Assembly (NCBI RefSeq): GCF_002973525.1
Contig: NZ_PVEN01000029.1
Location: 1-51,411, forward strand
Length of the DNA stretch: 51,411 nt
DNA from: Paraburkholderia sp. BL21I4N1
GTDB taxonomy: Bacteria; Pseudomonadota; Gammaproteobacteria; Burkholderiales; Burkholderiaceae
Direction of reading: 5' to 3'
Part shown: piece after piece, positions 32,720 to 40,918 of the stretch
Layout of the letters: each line of letters opens with the position of its first letter
Position numbering within the stretch: the first letter of the stretch is position 1
Notes under the pieces: model-generated
Database searches by the model: none
The model's input: only the letters and a program-made list of their open reading frames with translations
What the model was told of the DNA's origin: nothing
Translations under genes and position numbers: made by a program

Positions 32720-34315
32720 TCACGCCACTGAGGCTGACGAGGTGTAAGCGCCCTGGCGGATTGAAGCATCGCCGCGGTCCCGGTGCACGATGGCGCCGCT
32801 GGCGATGCGACTGCGGTAGTCGTTGAACCAAGCAAGCAGCGCTTTTTCGATGAATTCGCCGACGTACTGATCGACCGGCTCGATGCCCGCTTGCGCCAGT
32901 TCGTCTTTCGGGCAGGCGCCGATCTTCGCGACCAGCACCGCGTGGCAGTCGTGGAGCGCGCGCACGACCGACGGTAGTTGCTCGTCGTCGCCGTAACCGC
33001 CCCGGCAATACAGGTCCACCCGGCGATGGCCGCCGAACAGCGCTTCGGCTACCGAGACCTCGAAGATCTGAAACTCCGCGACGTGGCCGAAGTGCTCGTT
33101 GATCCGGCCGCCGCCCTTCGTTGCGACCGCGACCAGCACCTTCATGTCGTCGGCGACGTCGATCTCGCGAGAGACAGCCAGCGCTTCTTGCTTCGCGTCG
33201 TGCTGCGCCTGACGCTCGGCTTCGACGCGCTGCTGGTATTCACGGCGGCGGTCGAGGTCGTAGACCACTTCCATCTGCTCGATCTTGTCGAGCGTGAATT
33301 CCTCGCTGCGGTCCTCGCCGAGCAGGCCAACCGCATCCGCGCGGCACTGGCGGCAATGACGCATCAGGTTGGCGCCGCCCATGCAGGCGTCCTGCACGGC
33401 CTTGAGTTCCTGCGCAGTCGGCCCGCGCTGGCCGCTCAGGCCAAAGTGAGTGCCGTGCTCGGGCTCCGAGATCAGCGGCATGATGTTATGCAGGAACGCG
33501 CCGCGTTTCTTCACCTCGCGGTTGACCTCGATCAGGTGCTCGTCGTTGATGCCGGGAATCAGCACCGAGTTGATCTTGGTCAGCACGCCGCGTGCGGTGA
33601 GCATCTCGAGACCCTTCATCTGCCGGTCATAAAGGATGCGGGCTGCTTCGTAACCGGTCACGCGCTTGTGCTCCCAGAAAATCCACGGATAGATTTTCTC
33701 GCCCACCGCCGGGTCGACCATGTTGATGGTAATTGTCACGTGGTCGATGTTGTACTTGCAGATTTCGTCCACAAGGTCGGGCAACGCCAAGCCATTGGTC
33801 GACAGGCACAGCTTGATGTCCGGCGCCTGTTCCTGCAGCATCCGGACCGTCTCGAAGGTCTTCTTCGGGCTCGCCAGCGAATCACCAGGACCGGCAATGC
33901 CAAGTACCGTCATCTGCGGAATCTCGCTTGCGATGGCCACGACCTTCTTCACTGCCTGTTGCGGCGTTAGCTTCTGAGAGACCACGCCGGGACGCGACTC
34001 GTTCGAGCAGTCGTATTTGCGGTTGCAGTAGTTGCACTGGACGTTGCAAGCCGGCGCCACCGCCACATGCATGCGCGCATAGTGATGATGGGCTTCTTCC
34101 GAGTAGCACGGGTGATTCTTGACCTTCTCCCAGATGTCCGGCGGCAAGTCGTCGAGACTGCCCGACGCGCCGCAACTGGCCTTACCCTCGCCACCGTGCG
34201 TGCCGCAGCCGCCACCGGTGGACGGGTCTTCGATCTTCACGCCGAGAGGTTTAATCTGCCCGATGCCGATATAAGCCGCTGCGGGCAAGTCGCTCGCTTT
34301 TGAACTCGCTTGCAT
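32720..34315 (-). CDS. nifB: NifB, radical-SAM FeMo-co core synthase
   Basis: Builds the [8Fe-9S-C] NifB-co precursor. It is 531 residues from MQASSKASDLP, with GAGGAG upstream. The radical-SAM motif CNVQCNYCNRKYDC lies near residues 90-103. SAM-binding LGIAGPGDSLASP and further cluster cysteines (RHCRQCRADAVG) follow. The C-terminal NifX-like domain (VAVATKGGGRINEHFGH) is present. First gene of the long minus-strand accessory operon; a sigma-54 promoter and a NifA site lie upstream. Confidence 0.97.
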   Translation of the reverse strand: MQASSKASDLPAAAYIGIGQIKPLGVKIEDPSTGGGCGTHGGEGKASCGASGSLDDLPPDIWEKVKNHPCYSEEAHHHYARMHVAVAPACNVQCNYCNRKYDCSNESRPGVVSQKLTPQQAVKKVVAIASEIPQMTVLGIAGPGDSLASPKKTFETVRMLQEQAPDIKLCLSTNGLALPDLVDEICKYNIDHVTITINMVDPAVGEKIYPWIFWEHKRVTGYEAARILYDRQMKGLEMLTARGVLTKINSVLIPGINDEHLIEVNREVKKRGAFLHNIMPLISEPEHGTHFGLSGQRGPTAQELKAVQDACMGGANLMRHCRQCRADAVGLLGEDRSEEFTLDKIEQMEVVYDLDRRREYQQRVEAERQAQHDAKQEALAVSREIDVADDMKVLVAVATKGGGRINEHFGHVAEFQIFEVSVAEALFGGHRRVDLYCRGGYGDDEQLPSVVRALHDCHAVLVAKIGACPKDELAQAGIEPVDQYVGEFIEKALLAWFNDYRSRIASGAIVHRDRGDASIRQGAYTSSASVA

Positions 34316-34359
34316 GGATATCTCCTCGCAACCGACGGCGGCCGCGCGCAAGCCATAAA

Positions 34360-34374
34360 GCCAGATCCATGCCA
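34360..34374 (-). promoter_or_regulatory. Sigma-54 promoter of nifB
   Basis: On the minus strand TGGCATGGATCTGGC with GG-N10-GC spacing. The -24 element is strong, and the -12 element has TGGC for TTGC. The predicted transcription start is about 33 nt before the ATG. Confidence 0.7.
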
Positions 34375-34469
34375 CTCGACAAGAAAGCCAAGGATCAACG
34401 TGTTAGGGGATATTTCGCAGTTCTGTATGATCCCGGCGCGCGACGTATCCCTCCAATTTCGTTGCGTCG

Positions 34470-34485
34470 TGTCGGTGTTGCGACA
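34470..34485. promoter_or_regulatory. NifA upstream activator site of nifB
   Basis: TGTCGGTGTTGCGACA, TGT-N10-ACA, 96 bp upstream of the nifB -24 element. It lies between nifB and the end of the dead nifA. Confidence 0.8.
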
Positions 34486-34569
34486 AATCTCACACGACCT
34501 GGAACGCATGTGCCGAACCAGCGAGATGGACCCGCACAAGCTGGGTAGGCGAAGCATTCTCTATCCTGG

Positions 34570-36272
34570 TCAGAACCGGTGAACCTCAATAGAGGATGTA
34601 TGCAGCGCATAGCCTATCTGCCGGGGCGTGATCCCTAGGAAGCGCGCCGCCTTCGCCTGGGCCGAGCCGCTGCGCTCCGTCGACCAGATCAATCGTTCGC
34701 GGTCACCCTCCGGCTTCCCCGGCTTGCGATGTCGTGAACGTTCAGTCGTCCGCCGCCGGATCCAGATCAGTGGCAGCCTCAGTGGCCGGGCTGCCCACCA
34801 GACAGCCGGTGCCGACGCCATATCCGGATCATGATGCCCGTACGGCGGCTGCGACGACGGCACTTCAGCGATCGGCATTTCGCCCAGAGGCGCGGGACGA
34901 ACCGCATCCTCGCGCTCGATGTAGTGCAGCATCTTCGTCAGATAATGGTCCTCCTGACACAGGAACTTGAAACGGTCGATCACGCCGTCACGCGTCATGG
35001 TCGCCTTGCATTCGACACAGTTCTCCAGTTCACGAACTTTGCCCGGCCAGTAGCATCTCATCAGCACCCGCATCGCTTCCGCGTCGAGGCGAATGGACTG
35101 CGCGTTTTCACGGTTGAAACGGGCAAGAAGCTGTGCCTTGGCCGGAATATCTTCTCGCCGCTCACGCAGGGGCGGCAACTCGATACTGACCACGTTGATA
35201 CAGTAGTAGAGATCCGAGCGCAACTCGCCGGCCGTCGCCATCCGTTCAAGGTTGCGATTGGTCGCGAGAATCAGACGCACATCCACCTTCACCGGCGTCA
35301 TGCCGCCGACACGCTCGAACTCGCGCTCCTGCAGCACGCGCAACAGCTAGGCCGGAAACGACGGCGCGATATCGCCGATCTCGTCAAGGCACAGCGTACC
35401 GCCGCCAGTTCGAAGCGGCCCTTACTTGTGGCCCCTGCGCGCCGGTGAAGGCGCCTTTCCCGTCGCCGAACAGCTCGCTTTCCCGCAAGGACTCCATCAA
35501 CGCCGCGCAATTGCCCGGACGAACGACTCGCTGCCACGCGGCGACAAGTCGTGGATCGCACGCGCGATGAATTCCTTGCCAGTGCCACTCTCGCCGTGCA
35601 GCAGCACGATGGTACGCGCGGGGGCGAGCTGGTGAATCTGTGCGAACACTGCCTGGATCGCCGCCGAGACACCGACTACCTGGTCGATCAGTTAAGCGGG
35701 CTTGATCACCTTCCGCATGCGCCTGACGTCATCCTGCATGCTATCGTGCGCCGCGCATACGCTGCGCTGGAGCAGCAACGTCTACCCCCATCAGGGTCGC
35801 GACAATCATCACCAGATGCAGGTCATCGACAAACAGCCGGCTTGCACCGGGGTTCACGCAATCGACAGCGAGCACGCCGAGAGTGCGCCGGTCGGTGTGG
35901 ATCGGCGTCGCTAGCATGGCGATGCACGCCCCCGGTATCTGGTCCGCGCCACCCATGCGAACAGGAGCGACGGTTCATCATTCACGTTGGACACGATCAC
36001 CCCGATGCCGCTCTTTCACGCGCGGCCGACGGTGCCTTCGCCGGGACGGAACTGAAGACGCTGCTGCTCGTCACGCGAAAGACCCGTAGCGCTCAGGCCG
36101 CCCAGTTGCCGGTCCGGTTCGGCCAGCACCACAAAGGCGCGCCGCCACTCCATGGTGCGCACAAGATAGTTCAGGGACTCGGGAAGGCTTTTGCCACATC
36201 GAGCGACGAAACCAGCGTCTTGCTCGCCTCGTAGACACCGTCCAGCGCTTGCCGGGCAACGGCCGCCTGCAT
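34570..36272 (-). pseudogene. nifA: Dead nifA next to nifB
   Basis: A NifA regulator in pieces. The GAF domain reads MQAAVARQALDGVYEASKT, LNYLVRTMEWRRAFVVLAEP, GEGTVGRA, then TGA, then SGIGVIVSNVNDEPS and AMLATPIHTDRRTLGVLAVD in shifted frames. The AAA+ part needs a shift near 35405 (RFELA to GGTLCLDEIGDIAPSF), has an in-frame TAG at 35349-35351 in FPA-TAG-LLRVLQE, and then reads on to the HTH RFLGITPRQIGYAL. The Cys-x11-Cys of O2-sensitive NifA is kept. Several lesions; not functional. Confidence 0.88.
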
Positions 36273-36590
36273 GTTCACATTGACTTCCTCTTCGTGCGCT
36301 GCGCGCTTTCGATGTACCAGCGCAAAGCGCAAGATCAACGCAAAGACACGGCGTCTAAGGTAAGCCCATTTCTACGCCTGATGATTGAGCCATCGCGCAT
36401 GTCAATCCCGCGTGCGCAACGACAAATCCGACAAAAAGGACGACGAAAATCCGGGCTCGTCGCGCGCATCGACACAAAAACAACAGCGAAACAACACCGG
36501 ACCGGCTGAACGAGGCCACTAGAGCGTGAAAATCCACTGGCATGGAAGTTGCGCTGAAGGTCGCACTACCCCCGCTTTCAGGAGCCTGCA

Positions 36591-37432
36591 ATGTCGGATT
36601 TCCAACGCGTCAGCACCGGCCTTCATCCACGCGGCGCCGACCCCGTGTATCGGGATCATGCCACCACCACGCCGGTCGATCCGCGCGTGATCAGACGCAT
36701 GCTGCCTTACCTGATCGAGATGTACGGCAATCCTGCCAGCCGTTCGCATGCCTATGGCTGGGTCGCCGAAGAAGCGGTTGAACTGGCCCTCGAACAGGCC
36801 AGTTCGCTCGTGAACGCGGACCCGCGCGAGATTGTCTGGACCTCCGAAGCGACGGAATCGAACAACCTCGCGATCAAGGGTGCCGCGCACTTTCATCGCG
36901 CCAAAGGCAATCCCCTGGTGACGCTCACGACCGAGCACCAGTCGGTGCTTGGCGCGATGCCCGAACTTGATCGCGAAGGCTTCGAGGTCACAGTGTTGCC
37001 GGTGCAGGAAAGCGGCTACGTGGACATCGCTGCAAACGGCGCGCTCTGCCGCGCCCGGGGCATCCTGCTGCACGTGGATGCCGCGCAGGCCGCCGGCAAG
37101 TGCCGGTCGATCTGATGTCTTTCCCGGCTCACAAGATCTACGGCCCCAACGGCATCGGCGCGCTATATGTGGGGCTCCGGCCGCGCATGCGGATCGCGTG
37201 CCAAATGCACGGCGGCGTCCACGAGCGCGGCATGCGCTCCGGGACGTTGTGCACGCATCAGATCGTCGAGGAACTGGCATCGCCGCCGATCGCGATCCAC
37301 TGGTCGATTCTCGCCGAGGACGCGATCAAGGCGGCCGTGTCCGACTTTCGCTCGCGCCAGACGATTCGAGGCGCAGCAGCCAACGACCTGCAACTCGCCG
37401 AGCAACCGACCTGCTCATCCAACCCGAAGTGA
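36591..37432 (+). pseudogene. IscS/NifS-type cysteine desulfurase, broken
   Basis: Reads YRDHATTTPVDPRVIRRML, GNPASRSHAYGWVAEEAVE, WTSEATESNNLAIKGAAHF, TTEHQSVLGAMPELDREGFEV, then jumps from VDIAANGALCRARG to ILLHVDAAQAAGK, missing the RPDT...NNEIG segment of about 25 residues. A frameshift near 37110 ends the first frame; the next resumes PVDLMSFPAHKIYGPNGIGA, MHGGVHERGMRSGTL and stops before the catalytic cysteine region. Closer to IscS than to nif-type NifS. Not functional. Confidence 0.85.
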
Positions 37433-37459
37433 GTCCATTCAAGCCTGAAAGGAACCTCC

Positions 37460-37834
37460 ATGGAAACGCTCGCCCAACCGGCTTCCGCCACACCCGACGT
37501 CATGCCCGGCCTGCTCGAATTCACGCCTCAGGCCGCTGCGAAAGTGGCCTCGCTGATCGAGGAAGAAGGCAATCCCAACCTGAAGCTGCGGTTGTACGTG
37601 TCCGGCGGCGGCTGCTCGGGCTTCCAGTACGGCTTCACGTTCGACGACCAGGTGGTGGACGGCGACATGCAGACCGTCACGGACGGCGTCACGCTGCTGG
37701 TCGATTCGATGAGCCAGCAATACCTGTTCGGCGCGCGCGTCGACTACGAAGACGGCCTGGAAGGTTCGCGCTTCGTCATTCACAACCCCAATGCGCAGAG
37801 CAACTGTGGCTGCGGCAGTTCGTTTTCCGTGTAA
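37460..37834 (+). CDS. erpA: ErpA, A-type Fe-S cluster carrier
   Basis: A 124-residue carrier with the three conserved cysteines: GGGCSGFQYGF and NCGCGSSFSV at the C-terminus, plus the ErpA-like AAAKVASLIEEEGNPNLKLR. The start METLAQPASA follows AAGGAAC. It is the one intact member of an isc-like group lying between a dead desulfurase and a ferredoxin stub, so it probably still serves Fe-S delivery. Confidence 0.92.
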   Translation: METLAQPASATPDVMPGLLEFTPQAAAKVASLIEEEGNPNLKLRLYVSGGGCSGFQYGFTFDDQVVDGDMQTVTDGVTLLVDSMSQQYLFGARVDYEDGLEGSRFVIHNPNAQSNCGCGSSFSV

Positions 37835-37861
37835 GACAATCATGACAATCTCACTGACTGG

Positions 37862-38010
37862 CACCTCCTGACGACGAGGAGAACAACCAGTTCGACAGTG
37901 CATGGGGTCTTGACGTGCAATCGCGTCTCGCGTGCTGCGTGAAGCTGCGCGACGCCGACCTGACGATCGAACTACCGTGACATACGCGCGACCTCGCGCG
38001 TGAGCACTGG
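37862..38010 (+). pseudogene. Isc-type ferredoxin C-terminal remnant
   Basis: After the erpA stop the DNA reads APPDDEENNQFDSAWGLD, VQSRLACCVKLRDADLTIELP, then TGA, HTRDLAREHW. This matches the C-terminal part of the adrenodoxin-like Fdx of isc operons (AWGLE-SRLSCQ-ADLxVEIP-YTxNHAREH); the TGA (37978-37980) stands for an arginine codon. The N-terminal cluster loop is missing. It completes the relic order desulfurase-erpA-fdx. Confidence 0.7.
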
Positions 38011-38023
38011 GGGCAAGCGTCCT

Positions 38024-38263
38024 TAGCGCTGTGCGGCCTCTTCAAGCGCCATGGCGGTCATCGCCGCGAGCGCATAGCCGCGCTGATAGCCGCCGCCTCT
38101 GTTTATCTTCCGGCATCGTCGTTCCTATGGATAGCCAATCCCTACAGCGTTTGCATCGCACCGATGGCGTCCGCACGTCCTGGCTGACCACGCACATCGC
38201 GTCGTCCATCGCTTTTTGCAGCGCCGTGTTCCTCGCTACACCTAGCTGTTCGAAACAGGACAT
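38024..38263 (-). pseudogene. Unidentified minus-strand remnant
   Basis: One frame reads NTALQKAMDDAMCVVSQD, another ends GGGYQRGYALAAMTAMALEE then AAQR and a stop at 38024. The two could be parts of one lost gene, but the family is not recognised. It overlaps the NifA site region of nifV. Confidence 0.25.
38247..38262. promoter_or_regulatory. NifA upstream activator site of nifV
   Basis: TGTTCGAAACAGGACA, TGT-N10-ACA, 92 bp upstream of the nifV -24 element. Confidence 0.75.
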
Positions 38264-38354
38264 TCGCGACAGGTCTTCGTTGGGACCGCTTCATCACAGC
38301 GCCAGCGAACGCCGGGAAGCCCCGCGGCAAGCGGCTATTCGCAGTAACCGTGCA

Positions 38355-38370
38355 TGGCACAGTACTTGCC
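38355..38370 (+). promoter_or_regulatory. Sigma-54 promoter of the nifV-fix operon
   Basis: TGGCACAGTACTTGCC matches the -24/-12 consensus at essentially all fixed positions with GG-N10-GC spacing. The predicted transcription start is near 38381, four bases before the ATG at 38385 and 25 bases before the GTG at 38406. Confidence 0.88.
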
Positions 38371-38405
38371 ATGGGTATGATCAAATGCCTAAAGGACCAC
38401 TTCCC

Positions 38406-39542
38406 GTGTCGAATCCGATCATCAACGACACCACACTGCGCGACGGCGAACAGACCGCTGGCGTCGCATTCACGGTTGCCGAAAAATGCGCGATTGCCGA
38501 GGCGCTGTCAAGCGCCGGGGTACCCGAACTGGAAATCGGTATCCCCGCAATGGGTGCCGAGGAAATCGATTGCATCCGGACCATCGTCGCGCTGAATCTC
38601 GACGCCGATCTGATGGTCTGGGGCCGTCTCACCGACGCGGACCTGGCGTCGGCCTTGTGCTGCAATCCCGACATCATTCACCTGTCGATTCCCGTCTCCG
38701 ATATCCACCTTCAACACAAGTTGCGCCAGCCGCGCTCATGGGTGCTCGCGCAGGTGAATCGCGTGATCAGCGCCGCCGTCAAAAGCGGCCGCAAGGTTTC
38801 GCTGGGCGCGGAGGATGCCTCGCGCGCGGACCCCTCGTTCCTCGACGACGTGGCGCGGCACGCGCAACAGTGCGGTGCGCAACGCATCCGCTTTGCGGAC
38901 ACGCTCGGCGTCCTCGATCCTTTTTCGACCTATGAAGCGATTGCGCGATTGCACGACGCGGTCGATCTGGAAATCGAAATCCACGCGCACAACGACCTCG
39001 GGCTCGCGACCGCGAACACCCTTGCCGCACTGCGCGCCGGCGCAACCCACTCCAACACCACCGTCAATGGTCTCGGCGAACGCGCCGGAAATGCCGCGCT
39101 GGAGGAGATCGTGATGGGCGTGCGCCATATCATGGGTCGCAATACCGGCGTCGACACGACCGCGCTATTGAGCATCTCTCGGCTTGTCGAACGGGCTTCA
39201 GGACGCCCGGTCGCGCTGAACAAAAGCATTGTCGGCGCCAGCGTATTCACGCACGAGTCCGGCATCCACACAGACGGGCTCGCGAAGAATGCATCGACCT
39301 ACGAGAGCTTCGATCCCGCCGAACTCGGTCGCGAACGCTCGGTCGTGCTCGGCAAGCATTCGGGTTCGCAAAGCGTGCGCCAGGCTTATGACGCGCTCGG
39401 CCTGCCCGTCAGTGAAAAGCTGCTCGTGCTGCTGCTGCCCCGTATCCGCCACCATGCCACCCAGCACAAGCAAGCGCCCAGCGCCGCCGACCTGTATCGC
39501 TTCCTGATCGAGTTGCGCTACACCGTCGGAGAATTGTCATGA
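38406..39542 (+). CDS. nifV: NifV, homocitrate synthase
   Basis: Condenses acetyl-CoA with 2-oxoglutarate to give homocitrate, the organic ligand of FeMo-co. From GTG 38406 it is 378 residues. The motifs INDTTLRDGEQTAGVAF, HAHNDLGLATANT, NTTVNGLGERAGN and GKHSGSQ are present. GTG is chosen because AAAGGA lies 10 bases before it and the sigma-54 promoter would leave only four bases before the alternative ATG 38385; the open frame back to 38031 contains the promoter. First gene of the nifV-nifW-fixABCX run. Confidence 0.93.
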   Translation: MSNPIINDTTLRDGEQTAGVAFTVAEKCAIAEALSSAGVPELEIGIPAMGAEEIDCIRTIVALNLDADLMVWGRLTDADLASALCCNPDIIHLSIPVSDIHLQHKLRQPRSWVLAQVNRVISAAVKSGRKVSLGAEDASRADPSFLDDVARHAQQCGAQRIRFADTLGVLDPFSTYEAIARLHDAVDLEIEIHAHNDLGLATANTLAALRAGATHSNTTVNGLGERAGNAALEEIVMGVRHIMGRNTGVDTTALLSISRLVERASGRPVALNKSIVGASVFTHESGIHTDGLAKNASTYESFDPAELGRERSVVLGKHSGSQSVRQAYDALGLPVSEKLLVLLLPRIRHHATQHKQAPSAADLYRFLIELRYTVGELS

Positions 39543-39691
39543 ACGGCGCTGTGGTCCGCTTCACGAAGTGCGTCGTGCAACCCGATCAGTCTGGCACGAC
39601 GCCGCCGTGCGCCACCAGCGACGCCTGCGACAAGTACTTCGCCGAGCCGACGTTCTGTCCGCATCTATCCTCATCCGCTTGCAAGGAGTAA
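39539..39691 (+). CDS. Small Cys-rich ORF between nifV and nifW
   Basis: A 50-residue ORF. Its ATG overlaps the nifV stop (ATGA), and its stop is 5 nt before the nifW ATG, so it fills the gap exactly. The product reads MNGAVVRFTKCVVQPDQSGT, TPPCATSDACDKYFAEPTFC, PHLSSSACKE, with five cysteines and no hydrophobic segment. Cysteine spacing C-x12-C-x5-C-x9-C-x7-C suggests metal binding. The nifW ribosome-binding site AAGGAG lies in its last codons. Family not known to me. Confidence 0.65.
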   Translation: MNGAVVRFTKCVVQPDQSGTTPPCATSDACDKYFAEPTFCPHLSSSACKE

Positions 39692-39696
39692 ACGCT

Positions 39697-40035
39697 ATGA
39701 AAAGCTTTGTCCAGCAACTCAAGGCGCTGTCCTCAGCCGAGGACTTCCTGCAGTTCTTCGGCATTCCGTTCGACCAGAAGATCGTCAACGTGAGTCGGCT
39801 ACACATCCTCAAGCGCTTCTTTCAGTACATCCAGCAACAGGACGCGCTGCCGGAAAGCGACGAAGGCGCGCTGTTCGCGTCATATCACGCGCTGCTGCTC
39901 AAGGCTTACGGCGACTTCGTCACCTCCACGCCGGCGCAGGAAAAAGTGTTCAAGGTGTTCCGGGACACAAATGGGCGGCAGCACGTTTCACTCGACAGTC
40001 TGCGCGCGTCGCTGCCCGCGCGCACCCTTGCCTGA
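39697..40035 (+). CDS. nifW: NifW, nitrogenase-protective protein
   Basis: A 112-residue protein that associates with MoFe protein and is thought to protect or mature it. Text typical of the family: LKALSSAEDFLQFFGIPFDQ, VVNVSRLHILKRFFQY-like and ESDEGALFASYHALLLKAYGDF, then STPAQEKVFKVFRD. The ATG at 39697 follows AAGGAG by 8 bases; the longer frame upstream is rejected. It lies 16 nt before fixA. Confidence 0.93.
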   Translation: MKSFVQQLKALSSAEDFLQFFGIPFDQKIVNVSRLHILKRFFQYIQQQDALPESDEGALFASYHALLLKAYGDFVTSTPAQEKVFKVFRDTNGRQHVSLDSLRASLPARTLA

Positions 40036-40051
40036 CAGGTGGAGCAAGACC

Positions 40052-40918
40052 ATGCACATCGTTAAGACCATGCACATTGTCGTCTGCATCAAGCAGGTCC
40101 CGGACTCCACGCAGATCCGCGTTCATCCGGTCACCAACACGATCATGCGCCAGGGTGTTCCGGCGATCGTCAACCCGTATGACCTGTTTTCACTCGAAGA
40201 GGCGCTGCGGCTGAAGGACCGCTTCGGCGGCAAGGTCACGTTACTTTGCATGGGCCCGCCGCAGGCCGAGGAAGCGCTGCGCAAGTGCATCAGCTTCGGC
40301 GCGGACGACGCCGTGCTGCTCACCGACCGCGCATTCGCTGGCGCGGATACGCTCGCTACGTCGTACGCGCTGGCAGCGGGTATCCAGCAGATCGCGAAGG
40401 AGCAGGCGGTGGACATCGTGTTCACTGGCAAGCAGACGATCGACGGCGACACCGCGCAAGTCGGCCCCGGTATCGCCAAACGCCTCGGGCTGCAATTGCT
40501 GACCTACGTGTCGCGCATCGTCGAGACCGCTCTCGATGCGCGCACGATCACCGTCGAGCGCCGCGCCGAGGGCGGCGTGCACGTGCTCAGGACCGCGCTG
40601 CCGTGCCTGATCACAATGCTGGAGAACACCAACGAACTGCGTTTTGCGACGCTGCCCGCGATGATTCATGCGGCCGGCTATCCGGTGCACAAATGGAACT
40701 GCGAACAGGCCGGCATCGAAGACCTCAGCAAGATCGGTCTGAAGGGCTCGCCGACAGTGGTCAGCAAAGTCTTTGGACCGACGCCGCGCAGCGAGAAAGC
40801 GGAGATGCTCGACCTCGACGCATCGAGTCTTTGCGACGTGTTGGTGAACCTGCTGCAAAAGATCTTCACGCGCCATCCTACTTTGGAAGCTGACCTGCTG
40901 ATGAAGGAGGGGTCATGA
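40052..40918 (+). CDS. fixA: FixA, electron-bifurcating flavoprotein beta subunit
   Basis: ETF-beta-like subunit of FixABCX, which bifurcates electrons from NADH to quinone and to low-potential ferredoxin/flavodoxin for nitrogenase. It is 288 residues. The hallmark HIVVCIKQVPDSTQIRV follows a short MHIVKT repeat: two ATGs 18 bases apart both begin MHIV. The first (40052) has GGAG at good spacing and is chosen. It ends with ATGA overlap into fixB. Confidence 0.95.
   Translation: MHIVKTMHIVVCIKQVPDSTQIRVHPVTNTIMRQGVPAIVNPYDLFSLEEALRLKDRFGGKVTLLCMGPPQAEEALRKCISFGADDAVLLTDRAFAGADTLATSYALAAGIQQIAKEQAVDIVFTGKQTIDGDTAQVGPGIAKRLGLQLLTYVSRIVETALDARTITVERRAEGGVHVLRTALPCLITMLENTNELRFATLPAMIHAAGYPVHKWNCEQAGIEDLSKIGLKGSPTVVSKVFGPTPRSEKAEMLDLDASSLCDVLVNLLQKIFTRHPTLEADLLMKEGS

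Noticed and set aside
36519..37280. 253-codon minus-strand frame opposite the desulfurase relic
   Set aside because: Shadow; the plus strand has clear IscS text.
38031..38405. Long N-terminal extension of nifV
   Set aside because: Contains the sigma-54 promoter and NifA site, and the family starts at the DTTLRDGEQ region.
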